From NCBI GenBank assembly GCA_016584305.1, contig JACEEZ010010165.1:47253-111252 (forward strand): a stretch of 64,000 nucleotides of DNA, written 5' to 3'. Source of the stretch: Chionoecetes opilio (Eukaryota; Arthropoda; Malacostraca; Decapoda; Majidae). Within the stretch, counting starts at the first letter, position 1. Every line of letters starts with the position of its first letter. The notes below the pieces were generated by a model. That model had not been told where the DNA came from and ran no database searches. It worked only from the letters and a program-made list of their open reading frames with translations. Both the position numbers and the translations under genes were made by a program. Below are positions 54,830 through 64,000 of this stretch, piece after piece.

Positions 54830-55072
54830 ATAACACTAAAGTCGCCAGTCACTCGCCACTGCACTAATGTCGCCAGGCACAACATATTCAAATTTTAGCA
54901 TCACTACAGCCTTTTATGTGTCACTGAAGAGACATGCACAGTAGTTTATATTATGTACATCACACTACATATCTTCAGTGGCACATAAAAGGCTGTAGTG
55001 ATGCTAAAATTCATAATGTATTGTGCCTGGTGACATTAGTGCAGTGGCGAGTGACTGGCGACTATAGTGTTA
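54830..55072. mobile_element. Hairpin MITE in left arm only
   Basis: TAACACTAAAGTCGCCAGTC and its complement close to 55070 form the ends; arms pair around 54950. Absent from the right arm. Confidence 0.85.
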
Positions 55073-55295
55073 TCTAGGGTGGTAATGCTATGCTAGATTA
55101 ATAGAGGATCAATTGTCAAAGAGCTGCTCTAGATATTTATCAGATATTTTCTTAAATATATTTATAAAAAAAACTTATGAACATCAATATTTTATGAGCT
55201 ACATATATTTAGAAGTAAAAAACCATGAGTTAAATTCTCGAGTGCTGATTCATAATTGCTTTAAAAAATATAGTGTATAGCCTAGTCTATTTTTT

Positions 55296-55634
55296 TTATT
55301 ATGGTCAAAATGCAGTAAGGAAGCCATGCCCCCTGCCTGCCCTTCTATTCTACAGGGCAGCTGATTGGTGCATTCCTCGTATCATCACTACCAATCACAA
55401 TATCTTCACTACTTAACAGCAGCGTGACCACTGGACAGCAATCTTCACTACAGAGGGTGACAAAATCAAAAAACCCTTTGTAGTGAAGATTGCTGTCCAG
55501 TGGTCACGCCGCTGTTAAGTAGTGAAGATATTGTGATTGGTAGTGATGGTACGAGGAATGCACCAATCAGCTGCCCCGTAGCATAGAAGGGGAGGCAGGG
55601 GGCGTGGCTTCCTTACTGCATTTTGACCATAATA
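55296..55634. mobile_element. Hairpin MITE in centre of the foldback element
   Basis: TTATTATGGTCAAAATGCAG faces its complement at 55615-55634; arms of about 165 bp meet near 55465. Arms are about 95 percent alike by eye. Confidence 0.9.
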
Positions 55635-56091
55635 AATAAAATGGACTCTAGTATCAAATGTGTGAGGGAGTTAAGACAAAAATAATGGTATAAAAATAAA
55701 AATAAAACTTTGGATCTATAGAATAAAAATAAAGTTACAGCCAGACAAGAACAGATCAGTTCCATAAAACAATACATATATATTATACTAATTCAATATA
55801 TTATTATAATCATATAATAGTAATACAATTTAATATAATAATCAAATAAATAATACTCTATAGTGAGGCAAAAGTTGAGGTTTTTTAGTTAAATATTTAT
55901 CACAAAAAAAATAGCAAAAATACCAAAAAAGTAACAAAAAAAAGTCAACAAACTGTATTAAGTCTAAAATGCCTCCCAACCTCTCCGGAGACAGACTGAT
56001 GGAATGATTGAAGACAAAGTAATATGCTGGAGCAAGTTTATTTACACGTAAAACACATAATGTACATTGCTACAGGCATAGACTGTCATGA

Positions 56092-56265
56092 TTATGTGTG
56101 TAGTGAGTGTGTCTGTGAGGGAGGCTGTGTGTCGCCTGTGTCTGTGAGGGAGGCTGTGTGTCTCCTGTGGTGTTTTATATACTGTGGGGAGACATACTGT
56201 GGCTCCTGTGGCTGTGGTGAGAGAGAGAGAGAAAGAAAAGAGAGAGGAGAGAGAGAGAGAGAACT
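56092..56265. repeat. GTCTGTGAGGGAGGCT repeats and (GA)n
   Basis: Two to three copies of GTCTGTGAGGGAGGCTGTGT followed by a (GA)n tract at 56218-56265. Confidence 0.85.
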
Positions 56266-56308
56266 TATATGTTCAGACAATTTCATATATTTCCTAAACA
56301 ACAACAAC

Positions 56309-56925
56309 TCGGATCTTCAAGTCGCTTGTGATCCCTGTCTTACTCTATGGTTGTGAGACATGGACACTAAATAGCGACTTGAAGAGACTAATCGATGCCT
56401 TTGGTAATAAGTGTCTTCGCAGAATCATGGGGTATCGCTGGGATGATTACGTGTCAAACCAGCGATTGCACCGTGACACTGAATCGAGGCCTATTACCTG
56501 CATAGTCCGTCAGCGCTAACTTGGGCTACATGGGCATGTGGCACGCTACACTGAAACCGATCCTTCCCATCGGGTTGTATCTGTAAGAGACAATCCGGCG
56601 TGGAGGAGGCCAAGGGGGCGCCCACAAGGCTCTCGTGGCTGGGGCAAGTTGATGCTTCTTGTCGAGAGCTGCTTGGTGTAGAAGGCAGCCTGCATGGGGA
56701 CTGCTTGGTATGGGAAGGCAGCCTGCATGGGGACCCCCTGGTGTGGGAAGGCAGCCTGCATGGTGACCCCCTGGTGTGGGAAGGCAGCCTGCATGGGGAC
56801 TGCTTGGTATGGGAAGGCAGCCTGCATGGGGACTGCTTGGTATGGGAAGGCAGCCTGCATAGTGACCCCGGGAGTGACGCCATAGGGTGGGTGAGGCGAT
56901 CAATCCCCAATGATTGATGTACAGT
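56309..56925 (+). pseudogene. RTE-like RT C-terminal fragment with an internal coding-derived minisatellite
   Basis: Reads VIPVLLYGCETWTLNSDLKR, CLRRIMGYRWDDYVSNQRLH to RPITCIVRQR, almost identical to 12747-13277 complement. After a stop at 56518, the frame continues with SVRDNPAWRRPRGRP-type text and VDASCRELLG. Then a 33-bp segment is amplified six times. It ends GATCAATCCCCAATGATTGA, the RTE tail. It lies in the centre of the foldback element. Confidence 0.85.
56681..56878 (+). repeat. 33-bp in-frame minisatellite, six copies
   Basis: Unit GAAGGCAGCCTGCATGGGGA + CTGCTTGGTATGG; it encodes GSLHGDCLVWE or GSLHGDPLVWE. It derives from the ELLGMGKEPAWE segment of the RT. Confidence 0.92.
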
Positions 56926-57024
56926 AAGGACACACTGTTGTCACTCTAGATGTACTGTAAGGACATACTGTTGTCACTCTAGATGTACTGTAAGGACATG
57001 CTGTTGTCACTCTAGATGTACTGT
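56917..57024. repeat. 33-bp tandem repeat, about three copies
   Basis: Unit GATGTACTGTAAGGACATAC + TGTTGTCACTCTA. It begins at the RTE tail and may have been seeded by it. Confidence 0.88.
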
Positions 57025-57407
57025 TAACACGGCAATAATACGTCTAATACAAATACACACGGCAAGCGAGTTTAAGTTCTTTTCATGATTTCCTTTTGCC
57101 TAATCTCTGGACGCTCTTCTAAGTATTATGACTTACAAAAGTAATATTGTTTTACTTCTAAATATATGTAGCTAATAAAATAGTTCTAATTTACCGTATG
57201 AATAATGGACTTTTACTAACTAACTAAATAACTCATGGTTTTTTACTTCTAATATATATAAATATTTATATATCTAAATATCTTTAAAATAAATATATAT
57301 CTAATAAAATATTGAAGTTCATAAGAATTTTTTGTTATATATGTAGTGAAAATATCGAAGTTAAATGTCTTGATTACGGCTCCAAAAACTGATCCTCTAT
57401 TAATCTA
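57025..57407. repeat. AT-rich right arm segment of the foldback element
   Basis: 57220-57407 is the reverse complement of 55080-55250 (CTCATGGTTTTTTACTTCTA; TGATCCTCTATTAATCTAG). The part at 57150-57190 repeats some of it. Confidence 0.75.
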
Positions 57408-58240
57408 GTCTAGCATTACTAGTAACAACTGTCTGTACACTAGAATGAGCAGCATAATGACAGTGTGGGAAGTCTAGTCTAGCATTACTAGTAACAACTG
57501 TCTGTACACTAGAATGAGCAGCATAATGACAGTGTGGGAAGTCTAGTCTAGCATTATTAGTAACAACTGTCTGTACACAAGAATGAGCAGCATAATGACA
57601 GTGTTGGAAGTCTAGTTTAGCATTATTAGTAACAACTGTCTGTACACAAGAATGGCGCATAATGACAGTTTTGGGGGAAATTTTATCTAGCATTATTAGT
57701 AACAAATGTCTGTACACAAGAATGAGCAGCATAATGACAGTGTTGGAAGTCTGTCTAGCATTTACTAGTAACAACTGTCCCGTACACAAGAATGAGCAGC
57801 ATAATGACAGTGTGGGAAGTCTAGTCTAGCATTTCTAGTAACAACTGTCTGTACACAAGAATGAGCACATAATGACAGTGTTGGAAGTCAGTCTAGCATT
57901 ACTAGTAACAACTGTCTGTACACAAGAATGAGCACATAATGACAGTGTGGGAAGTCTAGTCTAGCCTTACTAGTACCCAAATGTCCCGTACACAAGAATG
58001 AGCAGCATAATGACAAGTGTGGGAAGTCTAGTCTAGCATTATTAGTAACAACTGTCTGTACACAAGAATGAGCAGCATAATGACAGTGTTGGAAGTCTAG
58101 TTTAGCATTATTAGTAACAACTGTCTGTACACAAGAATGAGCAGCATAATGACAGTGTTGGAAGTCTAGTCTAGCATTACTAGTAACAACTGTCTGTACA
58201 CAAGAATGAGCAGCATAATGACAGTGTGGGAAGTTGTTAC
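57408..58240. repeat. 69-bp tandem array, about 12 copies, right arm only
   Basis: Unit GTCTAGTCTAGCATTACTAG, TAACAACTGTCTGTACACTA, GAATGAGCAGCATAATGACA, GTGTGGGAA. The first base block derives from arm sequence. Units at 57640-58020 carry many small indels. Confidence 0.93.
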
Positions 58241-58550
58241 AGCAAAAAATACAGTTCTCCTCCTCTCACCTGTCGCCTGGCTTGTGAATGACCCTGCAAC
58301 ATCTTAGAGGTCATCAGAGGTCATCTTGTACAGGCCAGTGTTGCATTTTGACCCCTAAAGGCCGGTTACCACTACAGCCACTCCAGCGGTGGTGATGGTG
58401 ACGTCAGTGTTGGGCGGGGAACGGCAGCGGCGGCCGTACAAGGAGACTGGTGGGAACCGGCCTTAAGACACCATTTCTTCACGCCATCACTCCTTCATGC
58501 CACACACAAACTGTCATGGCAACAAAATATTGATCAATAAATAACATGAA

Positions 58551-59150
58551 ATATCTCAGTGCTCTTATAAATATCCCAGTAGAAATATCTCAGTGCTCCT
58601 ATAAATATCCCAGTAGAAATATCTCAGTGCTCATATAAATATCCCAGTAGAAATATCTCAGTGCTCCTATAAATATCCCAGTAGAAATATCTCAGTGCTC
58701 CTATAAATATCCCAGTAGAAATATCTCAGTGCTCTTATAAATATCCCAGTAGAAATATCTCAGTGCTCCTATAAATATCCCAGTAGAAATATCTCAGTGC
58801 TCCTATAAATATCCCAGTAGAAATATCTCAGTGCTCCTATAAATATCCCAGTAGAAATATCTCATTCCTAAAATTCCCAGTAGAAATATCTCAGTGCTCA
58901 TATAAAATCCCATAGAAATATCTCAGTGCTCATATAAATTCCCCGTAGAAATATCTCAGTCTCCTATAAATATCCCAGTAGAAAATTTCCCGTGCTCCTA
59001 TAAATTCCCCTAGAAATATCTCAGTGTCATAAAAATCCCAGTAAAATATTCGTGCCCCCTAAATATCCCCGTAGAAATATCTCAGTGCTCCTATAAAATC
59101 CCCGTAGAAAAATCTCAGTGCTCCTAAAATATCCAGTAGAAATATCTCGG
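58551..59150 (-). repeat. 34-bp satellite, right arm, about 17 copies
   Basis: Same unit as 51319-54488 in reverse complement. The first nine units are clean; from 58860 outward units carry frequent single-base losses. Confidence 0.95.
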
Positions 59151-59237
59151 TGAAATCATGTAGTAGTGGCGGGGGGAAAAGCTGCTGTAGAATAAACATT
59201 AAATATAACTAAAGGACTTTTTTCCCATCAATCTTCT

Positions 59238-59436
59238 TTAACCCCCTTTGGGGGCCCGAACAATTTCCATTGTAATTTTGGGGACCATTAGACGATTTTT
59301 AGTGACTAAGTTATTTTTTAAACTAGCCGTTTTGACCTTTTCCATAACTCATTTGGTTATTTAGTTATTTTTGTATTTTAGGGTAACAACGACCATTTTT
59401 TATAGCAAGGAAAGATCTGGGCGTGAAGGGGGTTAA
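59238..59436. mobile_element. TTAA-flanked MITE, piggyBac-like, copy 3
   Basis: Same orientation as 1586-1799: TTAACCCCCTTTGGGGGCCC at the start and GGGCGTGAAGGGGGTTAA at the end. More diverged or more error-laden than the other copies. Confidence 0.75.
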
Positions 59437-60149
59437 AGTTTGCACATAAACCCTAGTGGCGAAAAAATAATTTGATATGAACAAAACTCATTCATCTTAA
59501 GGTCTCATGCTTAAAATTGCCTTGTTTTTCCTATAAAGGGGGCAACTAAGGGCTTAAAAAAAATTTTTACAAAAACCTTTTTTTTCCCCAAAAAACTTTT
59601 AAGGAAAAAAAATTAGTATTCCCTTCTCCCCGGATCAAAAATCTCATGATGCCCATGTTTACCTCAAATAGGGTTAACTATGATAAAAAACAGCGACTTA
59701 AGAAGAAAAAGTAGTATTCCCTTTTGGCACAAATATCAGTCAGTAAACAGCAAGGGGGCACCTTTTTCACCTCATTAAAAAAAAACTGTCTAGTTATTCA
59801 CTTATAACCTTAAATAATTATAAAACTAAACCCCACACATAATATACACTTAGTTTTCTGTAGACAATATGGGGGGGTGTGTGAGGGGGGGGGGGAGGAA
59901 ATTTTTTTTGGGGAAAATTATGGTTAACTTTGGCCGCCCTTTTTTTTTTTTATTTTTTTTAAACCGGACCGGGATGTGGGTTTTTTAGTTGGTTTGGGTT
60001 TTTGTGGGTTTTTGTTTTGTTTTTTGGGGTCCCAACCAACCCCCACTCGGGGGGGCCAACCATCGGTTCCTGCCTTTTGGGGGGGTGTGGTGGGGGGCTG
60101 TGGGGGGGGAAGGCAGGGGGGGCCCCTTTTTTGTTAAAGGGGGGGGGGT
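59437..60149. other. No gene seen; low-complexity
   Basis: Homopolymer-rich AT and G tracts. ORFs at 59959-60296 are translations of G/C runs. Confidence 0.5.
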
Positions 60150-60845
60150 GAGTCCACCCCCACACTCACCACCATGGGCCTGCCTGGCTTTTTGTGGGGA
60201 AGGGAGGGGCTGTGGTGGTGAGTCCACCACCACACTCCCACCATGGCCTCCTTGGTTTTGGTGAAGGAGGAGTGTGTGTGGTAGTCCACCACCCACTCAC
60301 CCCATTGGTCCTGCCTGGCTGTGGGGGTTTTTGGTGAAAGGGGGGACTGTGTGTGGTGAGTCCACCACCACACTCACCACCATCGGTCCTGCCTGGCTGT
60401 GGTGACTGTGGTGAAGGCGGGGCTGTGTGTGGGAGGCCACCACCACACTCACCACCATCGGTCCTGCCTGGCTGTGGTGACTGTGGTGAAGGCGGGAGCT
60501 GTGTGTGGTGAGTCCACCACCACACTCACCCCCATCGGTCTGCCTGGCTGTGGTGACTGTGGTGAAGGCGGGAGCTGTGTGGGGTTTGAGTCCACCACCA
60601 CACTCACCACCATCGGCCCTGCCTGGCTGTGGTGATTGTGGTGAAGGCGGGAGCTGTGTGTGGTGAGGCCCCCACCACACTCACCCCCATTGGTCCTGCC
60701 TGGCTGTGGTGTTTGTGGTGAAGGGGGGGAGCTGTGTGTGGTGAGGCCATCACCACACTCACCACCTTTGGGTCCTGCCTGGCTGTGGTGGTTGTGGTAA
60801 AGGCGGGAGCTGTGTGTGGTGAGGCCTGGCTGTTGAGTCTTCTGT
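60150..60845. repeat. About 77-bp minisatellite, nine copies
   Basis: Unit GGCTGTGGTGACTGTGGTGA, AGGCGGGAGCTGTGTGTGGT, GAGTCCACCACCACACTCAC, CACCATCGGTCCTGCCT. ORFs on both strands are repeat translations. Confidence 0.93.
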
Positions 60846-61020
60846 CTGTTCCTCACAGGATGGAAACAGGGAAAGATAAAAACACTTGGTAATTGAAGGC
60901 AACAGCTGCCTAATGCAACCATGGTTTTGCTTTACGCCAAATGATACTTTGAGATATTAACAGACAGACAGACACATTTAGAAACAGACATAGACAGATA
61001 GATACTTAGAGAGACAAACC

Positions 61021-61090
61021 TATAAGAACATAAGAACATAAGGAAGCTACAAGAGGCCGTCAGACCTACATGAGCTAGTTCCTGTATACT
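61021..61090 (-). mobile_element. 3' tail of CR1-like element
   Basis: AAGAACATAAGAACATAAGG followed by AAGCTACAAGAGGCC and AGTTCCTGTA; complement of the tail at 35900-35975. Confidence 0.75.
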
Positions 61091-61877
61091 TATATATTTA
61101 CTATAATGCATTCAGCTCACAACTTGTTTCCCACACAGCAACACTTACCCATCAAAAGTTATTGTAAATGGATGGATCTACAATTGTATCCCTGGCATTT
61201 CCATTTATCTAGCGATAAAACAACTTTTGGATTTCTGGCTATTCCAAAATTGACGAAAATCAGATTTCTGTTATTTTGCCGCAAAACTATGAGTCGTAAG
61301 AAAACTTATCGCAGTAGCAAAGGTTCATCTTGAGGTGTTCTACATGAGGCAGTAATCGGCTTGGCAAAACACCTCATGGTTGTCGAGAAAATTGACATTT
61401 TACATAAATGTACGAATATGCTATTTTCTCGGTTATTTACCAATCAATATTTTTCCCCTCTACGCCAAATGATAGCCCTTGATCTAATTCATATTTACTT
61501 AGCTATTCATGTTGCAACTATTTGCCATAGTTTTTGAGTTATTGAAAGAAAACGTGATTTAGAACAAAAAATAAAGGCATACCTTGCAAAATTTGCAATA
61601 TTTTTTTTGAAAAATAAATTTGCTTGAAAATGAGTTCCTAGCAGTTATCGGGCATGCTGAAAACAAATCTGGAGTCAGTTTTCAGTTACCATGATTAGAA
61701 GTCCCTATTTCAGCCAATTCACAATGACATGATACGTACTTTTATCGTGAAGGGTTTTCTGCATGCACGAGTCGGAGAGGATGTCAGATGGCATAAACAA
61801 GAGGCCCTGGTGGAGGCCATGTGTTCCCGTGATCTTAAACTTGATATGATCCCTTCACATAACAGATAGCTGAGTTA

Positions 61878-61912
<35 letters not shown>

Positions 61913-63231
61913 CCTCGCCAGCTGAGTATGTTTGTAAACAAAAAACGGGGTTTTTGCGTTCCATTTGTGACACGCGAACCCAACCCTGAACCCAGAACCC
62001 AACCCTGAACTGAAAGAACTGGTTCATGCAGCTTGGGCACAAATGGAAGAGGCCTTAAGCGACAAAGGTCACAAGAAGAAGTTCTGTCCTGGTGCAGGAT
62101 CCTTCCCTCCCCTCCCCAACACTTGCTGCTGCAGTGTCCACGCCACTGAGCTCTATATGAGCTGGAGGGGCGCTCTCCTCTCGGAGCGCGTAACTTCGGG
62201 CAGCCATATTGAAACACCACCGGCGCACCGCACAATAGTCCCAAAGCCTTAATGCTGCACTCAGCTTGTTTTTTCTTCCTCCTTTAACAATTATATGTGT
62301 ATATCCTTATTAATAAAGATAAATGAAATATTACTATATAGTACCTGCTTCGAAATATTACCATTTTGAGGTATTTGTAGTCAGAATATTGCGTCGTATT
62401 GATCGAAGTAATTTTTTTTCTCTCTCTCTCTCTCTCTCTCATTGTTAAAACCAAGCTATATATCGAAAATTCACATTATCGGTAGTGAAAATAACTTAAG
62501 TAGCAATTTATATGGAGAAATAAAAATTAGGCATTGATCGACATAATCGTGCTGACTATAAATGTTCACAATATTTTCATACGTTGTGAAAAATTTCCAC
62601 CTAAAGAACGAAGTATGTGACAGTCAACGCTGGGTGATGAAGTAACCTGATGTATTTCAGCTTTAATGGAAACAAATTCAAGCATCTCTAGTTACGTCCT
62701 AAGACTGTAGCATATTACACTGATCCGTGGACTTTATTTATCCCTTGCCAGGTTAAATTGACATAGACTAGGTTGAAACGCTTCAGTGTATATAGATATT
62801 GCATATATGCATCCATGTCATAAAATTTAAAAACATACGACATGTTGACAGAAGCAGTTATACCTACCGCTAAACATCAATTATTAATAGCGAGCAAAAT
62901 ATGGCATATATATGAGTAGTGAAGTCATGATTTTTAAATATATATGGTCACTGCACTTATGTATCCGATATATCACTGTAACATCACTGTAAAACCCGCT
63001 GACAATATCAAACATGTTGACAGAAACAGTGTATCTATTGAAACAAGGGTATATTTTCGACTCCTCAATATTCGGGATAAATAGGACTAAGTGTGGGTTT
63101 GCTTACCTGTGAAACGTATCCCAATTTTTTTTTGAAGTATTCTTGTGCCCCTTTTTGCAACCGTAGGCTGCAAAATGCACCCTCTTGATTGTAATTCAAG
63201 AAATAATTTCCAATAAACACAGGGCAGCAGT
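61091..63231. other. No gene seen; unique AT-rich sequence with two (CT)n tracts
   Basis: (CT)n at 61880-61911 and (TC)n at 62420-62440. GAACCCAACCCTGAACCCAG is a short direct repeat at 61976-62010. The frames at 61855-62244 (-) and 62043-62252 (+) overlap each other and have no known motif. 62030-62240 is GC-rich and might be exonic, without other support. Confidence 0.4.
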
Positions 63232-63440
63232 TCAACTTCCGCGGCTGAGTGGTGTCTCGAGATGGCCGTCAAGTGCGAGAGCGCCGCCCTGGTGGTGACA
63301 CAACAAACTGCGCGGTGCTGACAGATGATAGCCCCTCCAGTTATTATAGAACTCAGTGGTCCACGCCCTCAACTCCTTGCCCTGGCCCCTGAACGTCACC
63401 ACCTTTGACCTGCTGGCGTCCAACACGACACGCTGTCCTC
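63232..63440 (-). CDS. Possible coding exon, family unknown
   Basis: The minus frame reads GGGQRVVLDASRSKVVTFRG, QGKELRAWTTEFYNNWRGYH and on to a stop at 63232. The first half looks like alternating beta-strand sequence and is GC-rich in an AT-rich area. An AG-preceded start (CACAGGTGAG near 63447) is possible. No family recognised; chance cannot be excluded. Confidence 0.3.
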
Positions 63441-63514
63441 CGCCTCACCTGTGCCTTCCTCCAGGAGACAGGGCAGCTGTGATGGCAATTTGTGATGGCT
63501 GCATGTACATAAGT

Positions 63515-63703
63515 ATACAAACTTTTATCTAATGTAGCAAAGTTCATTATTCTCGCAGATGGTCGGAAATAGCAAATTTTTACCTCATATAACGAACAAA
63601 GTTTGTTATATGCAAAAATATTGGATCCCTCGGATAAAACAGACTTTCGGATATAACGTTGCCCCTTTCCCAGCAATTGGTTCGTTGAAGTGAGGGTTTA
63701 CTG
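63515..63703. mobile_element. Tigger-like element end
   Basis: Ends GGTTCGTTGAAGTGAGGGTT + TACTG then TA, the complement of a CAGTAAACCCTCACTTC terminus. Interior matches 21300-21445 inverted. The left terminus is not visible. Confidence 0.6.
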
Positions 63704-63814
63704 TACCTAAATTAAATGACGTAGAAAGTGGGATATTTGTAACTTAATCAAAACATTAAAAAAAATCAAAAGTTCATAGCAAATTTTCTTTTTTAATTGG
63801 TCTAGTTATAGATA

Positions 63815-64000
63815 GACTCCGTAGTGTAGTGGTTAGCACGCTCGGCTCACAACTGAGAAGTCCCGGGTTCGATCCCCAGGCGGAGCAAAGATAGATGGGT
63901 GGTCTTTCTTAAAACCCGAGCCCCTGTCCACCCAGCAGTGAATGGGTACCGGGTGTTAGCTGGGGGTTTGTGACCCCCCTCCCGGGGTGGTGGCTTCGGC
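63815..64000 (+). mobile_element. tRNA-Val-derived SINE, cut by the window end
   Basis: The head (63815-63887) folds like a tRNA: A-box TAGTGTAGTGGTTAGCA, anticodon stem CTCGG/CTGAG with loop CTCACAA (CAC, Val), B-box GGTTCGATCCC at 63866-63876. Acceptor ends GACTCCG and CGGAGCA mismatch at the outer two pairs and no CCA-type end is expected. The body contains CACCCAGCAGTGAATGGGTA, which I recall from crustacean SINEs. Confidence 0.85.

Larger units (their letters stand above)
51275..59203. mobile_element. 7.9-kb foldback element with satellite inverted repeats
   Basis: Outer ends: CTACAGCAGCATTTCCCCGC (51282) faces its complement ending near 59190. Next, a 34-bp satellite fills both arms in opposite orientation (51319-54488 and 58551-59150). 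Then unique arm sequence 54489-54829 pairs with 58240-58550, and 55080-55250 pairs with 57220-57415. Different insertions split each arm: a hairpin MITE (54830-55072) on the left and a 69-bp array (57408-58240) on the right. The central part holds a hairpin, an RTE fragment and minisatellites. No transposase. The layout is that of Foldback/Galileo-type elements. ATTAAA lies just outside both ends and may be part of a target duplication. Confidence 0.83.

Noticed and set aside
59959..60922. Overlapping ORFs rich in Gly, Pro and His
   Set aside because: Translations of G/C runs and the 77-bp minisatellite.
63815..63887. Functional tRNA-Val gene
   Set aside because: The outer acceptor pairs mismatch and the sequence continues into a SINE body.

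Overview
This window is nuclear DNA of an animal, most likely an arthropod and probably a decapod crustacean. The signs are spliced genes with GT..AG introns, no bacterial gene organisation, very many cut-and-paste transposon remnants (Tigger/pogo-like, hAT-like, piggyBac-like, PIF/Harbinger-like), non-LTR retrotransposons of several clades, tRNA-derived SINEs, and scattered TTAGG-type motifs. The taxonomic call is inference; no marker gene fixes the species.

Host coding content is thin. The best gene is a three-exon, plus-strand DXO/Rai1-like protein (exons 1840-2119, 6771-6918 and 8347-9387). Its splice phases agree and AATAAA overlaps the stop codon. It appears to lack part of the catalytic signature and carries a long basic, proline-rich tail. 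A partial minus-strand coding exon lies at 1-163. A multi-copy, uncharacterised protein family with an RNase-H-like look is at 32100-33232. A C2H2 zinc-finger gene broken by frameshifts is at 39372-40492. A short C-terminal fragment of another multi-copy arthropod family is at 11469-11735.

Layout. 1-9.4 kb: DXO-like gene, with a Jockey-like element and several MITEs in its introns. 9.4-16.7 kb: a 5'-truncated retroelement with a perfect 15-bp target duplication, a Harbinger-like MITE, an RTE-like retrotransposon (minus) and a second RT (plus). 17-19.5 kb: a very decayed minus-strand RT. 20-24 kb: hairpin MITE, L2/CR1 tail, minisatellite. 24-31.3 kb: a 5.3-kb palindrome whose right arm is split by a piggyBac-like element. 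32-35.2 kb: unknown-family ORF and two neighbouring Tigger-like non-autonomous elements. 35.6-38.9 kb: CR1-like, Jockey-like and RTE-like remnants. 39-41.4 kb: zinc fingers and minisatellite with a SINE in it. 41.6-51 kb: non-LTR RT, a 596-bp hairpin, a Tigger element with transposase, and a Tigger MITE with a nested piggyBac-like MITE.

51.3-59.2 kb is the most striking region: a roughly 7.9-kb foldback structure. Its inverted arms carry a 34-bp satellite (about 93 copies on the left, about 17 on the right) followed by matching unique arm sequence, and the arms have different later insertions. It resembles Foldback or Galileo-type elements in architecture, with no transposase visible. 59-64 kb: more MITE copies, a minisatellite, sparse unique sequence, a Tigger-like end and a tRNA-Val-derived SINE cut by the window edge.

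Many coding remnants are broken by single-base indels, especially near homopolymers and in 57.6-60.3 kb. Some of these breaks may be assembly errors rather than true decay.
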